Below the pieces are notes generated by a model, which was not told the origin of the DNA, did no database searches, and saw nothing but the letters and a program-made list of their open reading frames with translations. Positions 12,973 to 16,456 of a stretch of DNA of 16,456 nt are shown in pieces. Within the stretch, counting starts at the first letter, position 1, and each line of letters begins with the position of its first letter. This stretch comes from Hyphomicrobiales bacterium (GTDB lineage: Bacteria; Pseudomonadota; Alphaproteobacteria; Rhizobiales; Xanthobacteraceae). The stretch lies in assembly GCA_003164375.1 (NCBI GenBank), contig PLTE01000096.1:132-16587 (forward strand), read 5' to 3'. The position numbers and the translations under genes were made by a program.

Positions 12973-13673
12973 ATTTCCTTAAGGATCGCTTCGGCCGCGG
13001 CGCGGGGATCCTCGGCCTGCGTGATCGGGCGTCCGACGACGAGGTGAGCGGCGCCCGCCCGAATCGCGGCGGCGGGCGTCGCGGGCCGCTTCTGATCCTG
13101 GACCTTCGCGCCCGCCGGCCTGATGCCCGGAGTCACGAGGATCAAGTCCGGCCCCACGATGCGCCGCACCGGCTCCAACTCGGCGGCGGACAGGATCAAT
13201 CCATCAATGCCGGCTGCGAGCGCCTGGCCCGCGCGGCGCGCGACAAGCGCCTCGACGCCGAAAGCAAAGCCACCCTCCTTGAGATCGTCGTCGTCGCAGG
13301 AGGTGAGCACGGTGACGCCGAGGATTTTCAGCCCGGACCCGGCCGCGCCCCGCGCCGCCGCCGCCATCGTCTGCGGATAGGCGTGCACGGTGAGATAGCG
13401 CGCCCCGAGCCGCGCGACATTGGCGCAAGCCTTCTCGACCGTCGTTGGAATATCGTGCAGCTTGAGGTCGAGAAAGACCTCCTTGCCGGAGCCGATCAGT
13501 TCCCGCGCGAAAGGCAGGCCGCCGCCATAGGCGAGCTCCATGCCGATCTTGTAGAACGAGACGCTGTCCCCCAGCGCGTCGACCATCGCCCTTGCTTCAG
13601 CGACGATCGGGAAATCCAGCGCGACGATGAGCTTTTCGCGCGACGAGGCTTCGCGCGCCAGCGCTTCCATCAT
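12960..13673 (-). CDS. pyrF: Orotidine 5'-phosphate decarboxylase
   Basis: PyrF decarboxylates OMP to UMP, the last step of pyrimidine synthesis. The 237-residue product shows the group I bacterial signature: LIVALDF (D20), FYKIGMEL (K42), and the catalytic LDLKLHDIPTTV with D69, K71 and D74. VTVLTSCDDDDL and VTPGIRPAGAKVQDQKR supply the phosphate-binding and closing loops. Start choice is open. The tandem ATGs at 13673 and 13670 follow GGAAG, which suits the second one best. A GTG at 13694 would overlap the methyltransferase stop as GTGA, a classic coupling arrangement, but lacks a clear Shine-Dalgarno. In either case the two genes are tightly packed and probably co-transcribed. The end lies 10 bp from the convergent binding-protein gene. 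Confidence 0.94.
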   Translation of the reverse strand: MMEALAREASSREKLIVALDFPIVAEARAMVDALGDSVSFYKIGMELAYGGGLPFARELIGSGKEVFLDLKLHDIPTTVEKACANVARLGARYLTVHAYPQTMAAAARGAAGSGLKILGVTVLTSCDDDDLKEGGFAFGVEALVARRAGQALAAGIDGLILSAAELEPVRRIVGPDLILVTPGIRPAGAKVQDQKRPATPAAAIRAGAAHLVVGRPITQAEDPRAAAEAILKEIASV

Positions 13674-13690
13674 GGCTTCCGGAACTTCAC

Positions 13691-14422
13691 TCACGGACGC
13701 GGCGGCTTGAGATTGATCTGGATTTTTTCCGCGCCGCGCCGCAGCCGCTCGAAAAACGCCTGAGCCGGATTGGGCTTGGCCGCCTCCTGCGGCGGCGAAT
13801 GGGCGAGCGCCGCCTGATAGACCCAGACGCTGGCGGGAGGAATATTGAGCCAGACCTGCGGCGAGCGCTCGGCGCGGAAGGTCGGTCCGAACGGCTTGAA
13901 GCGCGGCATCGGAGAGGCCGGCCCATAGGTAAACTGGATGAAGACGCCTTCCGGCCTCATGCAAGCGAACGCGTCGGCGAGCAGATCGAGCCTTTGCGTC
14001 TCGGGTTTCACGAGCAGCGGCAGGCTCGAGACGACGGCGGCGGCCGGTTCGCTCGTGCGGGCCTCGATCAGCGAGCGGAACGCATAGGCGTCGCCCTCGA
14101 TGACATTGACGCCGGGAAAGCGCTCCTTGAGCAGCTTGCAGAAATTGGGGTCGAATTCGATCAGGAACAGCCGCCCGGGCGCGACGCCGCGTTCGAGAAG
14201 GGCCCGGGTCATGGAGCCTGTCCCCGGGCCAAGCTCGATGACCGGGCCCGGCGCCTGGGGATCGACATAGCGCGCCATCATGCGGGCGAGCGCGCGTCCC
14301 GAAGGCGATACGGCGCCGACGCGTAGCGGATCTTCGAGCCAGGAGCGCAGGAAGCGCCCCTCGTCGGCGATTTTGTCGTCGAGCGGCGCCTGCGGTTTTG
14401 TGGGCGAGGGATCGCTGAGCAT
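13691..14422 (-). CDS. pmtA: PmtA-like phospholipid N-methyltransferase
   Basis: This 243-residue SAM-dependent methyltransferase has motif I VIELGPGTGSMTRALL (61-76), the acidic residue E89 in LIEFDPNF, the GDA motif (110-112) and SSLPLL (132-137). This set occurs in PmtA and the related KsgA-like methyltransferases. PmtA methylates phosphatidylethanolamine stepwise towards phosphatidylcholine, a membrane lipid typical of Hyphomicrobiales. The N-terminal part (FLRSWLEDPLRVGAVSPSGRALARMMA) fits the amphipathic, membrane-contacting region of the Rhizobium-type enzymes. The start has a strong GAGGAG 5 bases upstream. It lies between dnaJ (115-bp gap) and pyrF (touching), an order known from relatives. 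A role as an rRNA adenine methyltransferase is less likely, but the substrate is inferred from family and context. Confidence 0.8.
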   Translation of the reverse strand: MLSDPSPTKPQAPLDDKIADEGRFLRSWLEDPLRVGAVSPSGRALARMMARYVDPQAPGPVIELGPGTGSMTRALLERGVAPGRLFLIEFDPNFCKLLKERFPGVNVIEGDAYAFRSLIEARTSEPAAAVVSSLPLLVKPETQRLDLLADAFACMRPEGVFIQFTYGPASPMPRFKPFGPTFRAERSPQVWLNIPPASVWVYQAALAHSPPQEAAKPNPAQAFFERLRRGAEKIQINLKPPRP

Positions 14423-14537
14423 GAAGTCTCCTCGCAGTCTGGATGTTGAAGCGACGGGGCCGCCCCAGACTATCGGCGCGAAAATAGCGACAAAGACGAA
14501 ACCGTCAAGCGAGCGAAAGCGCGGCCCCCCCCGACGC

Positions 14538-15659
14538 TCAGGCGCCGCTGAGATTCTCGAAAAAGTCCTTCATCCGCGCGAAGAACCCGGAGGCCTCCGG
14601 ATGCGTCTTGTTCGACGATTCGGCCTCGAATTCGGCCAGAAGCTCGCGCTGCCGCTTGGTGAGGTTCTGCGGCGTCTCGACATTGACCTCAATGTATAAA
14701 TCGCCGACCTCGCGCGAGCGCAGCACCGGCATGCCCTTGTGCTTCAGCTTGACCTTGCGGCCGGATTGCGTCCCTTCCGGAATCTTGACCTTGGCCGGGC
14801 CGCCGCCGAGCGTATGCACGTCGACCTCACCGCCGAGCGCCGCCTGCACCATCGAAATCGGCACGCGGCAGAAGAGATCCGCGCCGTCGCGCTGGAAAAA
14901 GGGATGCGGCTTGGTCGATACGAAAATATAAAGATCGCCCGCGGGACCGCCCCTCGATCCGGCTTCGCCCTCGCCGCCGAGCCTGATCCGCGTGCCGTCC
15001 TCGACGCCTTGCGGGATATTGACCGAGAGGCTGCGTTCGCGTGTCACATGTCCGGTGCCGCCGCAGGGCTGGCATGGATCGTCGATGATGTCGCCGCGCC
15101 CGTGGCAATGCGGGCAGGTCCGCTCGATGGCGAAGAACCCCTGCTGCGCCCTGACACGCCCCTGGCCGCCGCAGGTCGGGCAGTGCCTCGGCTTCGCGCC
15201 CGCCCGCGCGCCAGTCCCCGAACACAGATCGCAGACGACTGAGGTCGGCAGGCTGAGCGAAGCGACCTTGCCGAAAAACGCCTCTTCGAGCGTGATTTCC
15301 ATATTGTAGCGCAGGTCCGAGCCGCGCGCGGGACCGCCCCGGCCGCCGCCGCGCCGGTTCATTACGTCGCCGAAAAGATCGTCGAAAATATCCGACATCG
15401 ACGCCGCGAAGCCATCGCCAGCGCCAAAGCCGTGCTCGAAGGCGGCGTGCCCATAGCGGTCGTAGCTGGCGCGCTTTTGCGCATCGGAGAGGGTCTGATA
15501 GGCTTCGTTCAGTTCCTTGAAACGGATTTCGGCGTCGTGGCTCCCCGGATGGCGGTCCGGATGGCAATCCATCGCCGCTTTGCGGAAAGCGGATTTGAGT
15601 TCGGCTTCCGTGCAGGTGCGGGAAACGCCTAGAATTTCATAAAAGTCACGTTTCGCCAT
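14538..15659 (-). CDS. dnaJ: Chaperone protein DnaJ
   Basis: The 373-residue DnaJ is a type I Hsp40 that delivers unfolded proteins to DnaK and stimulates its ATPase. The J domain (1-70) has the essential HPD at 33-35. A Gly/Phe-rich linker follows (about 75-113). The zinc-binding domain has all four CxxCxGxG repeats: CDLCSGTG (143), CPTCGGQG (160), CPHCHGRG (182) and CQPCGGTG (196). C-terminal substrate-binding domains follow. The frame is open upstream to 15827, but MAKRDFYEILGV is the standard start. dnaK lies upstream with a terminator between, so dnaJ may have its own promoter; TATATT on minus (15804-15809) is a weak -10 candidate without a good -35 box. Confidence 0.96.
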   Translation of the reverse strand: MAKRDFYEILGVSRTCTEAELKSAFRKAAMDCHPDRHPGSHDAEIRFKELNEAYQTLSDAQKRASYDRYGHAAFEHGFGAGDGFAASMSDIFDDLFGDVMNRRGGGRGGPARGSDLRYNMEITLEEAFFGKVASLSLPTSVVCDLCSGTGARAGAKPRHCPTCGGQGRVRAQQGFFAIERTCPHCHGRGDIIDDPCQPCGGTGHVTRERSLSVNIPQGVEDGTRIRLGGEGEAGSRGGPAGDLYIFVSTKPHPFFQRDGADLFCRVPISMVQAALGGEVDVHTLGGGPAKVKIPEGTQSGRKVKLKHKGMPVLRSREVGDLYIEVNVETPQNLTKRQRELLAEFEAESSNKTHPEASGFFARMKDFFENLSGA

Positions 15660-15880
15660 CGTTCCATGCATTCCAGTCATTCGCGCCCAACCATCGCGCG
15701 CCGCGCCGCCTCCCGTCATGCGCCAAGCGTCAAGCGCGCCGCCGAAGGCGCGATCACAGCCATTCACAGTCTTCGCCGCGCCGGACGGGACGTCCACACG
15801 AAGAATATAGTTGTCAGCGTAAAGCAAATTACATGCTGCGACGCAATCGCCGATTCGCAGGACCGCCGCGCGCCGCCAAA

Positions 15881-15913
15881 GAAAAGGGCGGAGCCTTCAT
15901 TGAAAGGCTCCGC
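15881..15913 (-). terminator. Rho-independent terminator between dnaK and dnaJ
   Basis: Read on minus, GCGGAGCCTT (15904-15913) pairs perfectly with AAGGCTCCGC (15888-15897) around a 6-nt loop and is followed by CCTTTTC. It lies 16 bp after the dnaK stop. It should end or reduce dnaK transcription before dnaJ, giving more DnaK than DnaJ if some transcripts read through. Confidence 0.8.
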
Positions 15914-15928
15914 GCCAAGCTTGCGCGA

Positions 15929-16456
15929 TCAGGCGGACTTCTTCTCGTCGGGCCCGACTTCCTTGAAATCGGCGTCGATGACGTCGTCCTTCGGCCCGGC
16001 ATGGTCCTCGGCGGCGCCCGGCTCCGCGGCGCCGGCCTTGTAAAGCGCCTCGCCGAGCTTCATCGACGCCTGCGCCAGATCGTTGGTTTTCGCCTTGATC
16101 GCCTCAACATCCTCGCCCGCGACGGCGCCCTTCAAGGACGCCACGGCGGCCTCCACCGCGCTCTTGTCGGCATCGGAGATCTTGCCGGCGTATTCGACGA
16201 TCGATTTCTCGGCGCTGTGGATCATCGCTTCGGCCTGGTTGCGGACGTCGACGAGTTCGCGCCGCTTCTTGTCCTCGGCGGCGTGCAGCTCGGCGTCCTT
16301 CACCATCTTGTCGATGTCGCCCTCGCTGAGGCCGCCAGAGGCCTGGATGCGGATCTGCTGTTCCTTGCCGGTGCCCTTGTCCTTGGCCGAAACGTTGACA
16401 ATGCCGTTGGCGTCGATGTCGAAAGTCACCTCGACCTGCGGCACGCCGCGCGCCGC
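15929..16456 (-). CDS. dnaK: Chaperone protein DnaK, C-terminal part (partial)
   Basis: The gene enters from the right edge; 175 C-terminal residues are visible. They begin in the substrate-binding beta domain (AARGVPQVEVTFDIDANGIV, then NVSAKDKGTGKEQQIRIQAS), continue through the helical lid (LSEGDIDKMVKDAELHAAEDKKRRELVDVRNQAEAMI) and end in the flexible acidic tail DDVIDADFKEVGPDEKKSA, which matches the EVDADFEEV-type end typical of DnaK. DnaK is the main Hsp70, working with DnaJ and GrpE. The reading frame stays open to the window edge. dnaJ follows on the same strand after a terminator, a conserved order in alphaproteobacteria. Confidence 0.96.
   Translation of the reverse strand, partial: AARGVPQVEVTFDIDANGIVNVSAKDKGTGKEQQIRIQASGGLSEGDIDKMVKDAELHAAEDKKRRELVDVRNQAEAMIHSAEKSIVEYAGKISDADKSAVEAAVASLKGAVAGEDVEAIKAKTNDLAQASMKLGEALYKAGAAEPGAAEDHAGPKDDVIDADFKEVGPDEKKSA

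Noticed and set aside
14525..14532. Run of eight C bases just after the dnaJ stop
   Set aside because: It lies outside coding sequence and could be a sequencing error hotspot; it disrupts nothing and shows no function.
15660..15827. N-terminal extension of DnaJ
   Set aside because: DnaJ proteins start at the MAKRDFYE-type sequence; the upstream open frame is non-conserved spacer.
1..16456. CRISPR arrays, tRNA/rRNA genes, transposases, phage or defence genes
   Set aside because: Looked for by eye on both strands. No regularly spaced direct repeats, cloverleaf, conserved rRNA stretch or mobile-element gene was found; the repeats present are short intergenic palindromes.

Overview
The window is about 16.5 kb of GC-rich chromosomal DNA. 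It fits an alphaproteobacterium of the order Hyphomicrobiales (Rhizobiales). The evidence is the orders typA / TAXI-protein gene, ialB-rlmN, yqaA-dsbB and dnaK-dnaJ-pmtA-pyrF-(x)-dapB, together with mosaic palindromic repeats between genes of the kind common in this order. A relative of Beijerinckiaceae/Methylocystaceae or Bradyrhizobium/Xanthobacteraceae is plausible, but the genus cannot be fixed from sequence reading alone.

Layout, left half (1-7.5 kb). The first 32 bases are the start of typA (bipA), read leftwards, with a promoter candidate and a hairpin at the 5' end of its leader. A TAXI-type solute-binding membrane protein gene follows on the minus strand; it carries a long Lys/Ala then Asp/Ser low-complexity insert. 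After a repeat-bearing spacer come phhB (pterin carbinolamine dehydratase) and a DUF1232/YkvA gene on plus, then a convergent MDR-family quinone oxidoreductase gene. Divergent from that is ialB, followed by rlmN on plus. rlmN meets the yqaA-dsbB pair (minus) tail to tail with a 56-bp coding overlap.

Middle (7.5-10.9 kb). A UbiC-like gene on plus overlaps the end of a convergent Cys-rich DUF2237 gene, which lies downstream of an aspartate aminotransferase gene. Next comes a 73-residue single-pass membrane protein whose 3' flank folds into consecutive hairpins ending in a strong intrinsic terminator. An AT-rich patch and another inverted repeat follow.

Right half (10.9-16.5 kb). The minus-strand series dnaK (partial), dnaJ, pmtA-like methyltransferase, pyrF and dapB covers protein folding, membrane lipid, pyrimidine and lysine/cell-wall biosynthesis. 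It is interrupted between pyrF and dapB by an oppositely oriented orphan sulfonate-type binding protein gene (ssuA-like) whose upstream region contains a near-perfect 49-nt palindrome.

Most of the window is ordinary housekeeping DNA. No CRISPR array, rRNA, tRNA, transposase, phage gene or defence cassette is visible, and no convincing new multi-gene system was found. The most unusual points are the candidate structured RNA after the small membrane protein gene, the low-complexity insert in the TAXI protein, the structured typA leader, the palindromes, and the orphan ssuA insertion.
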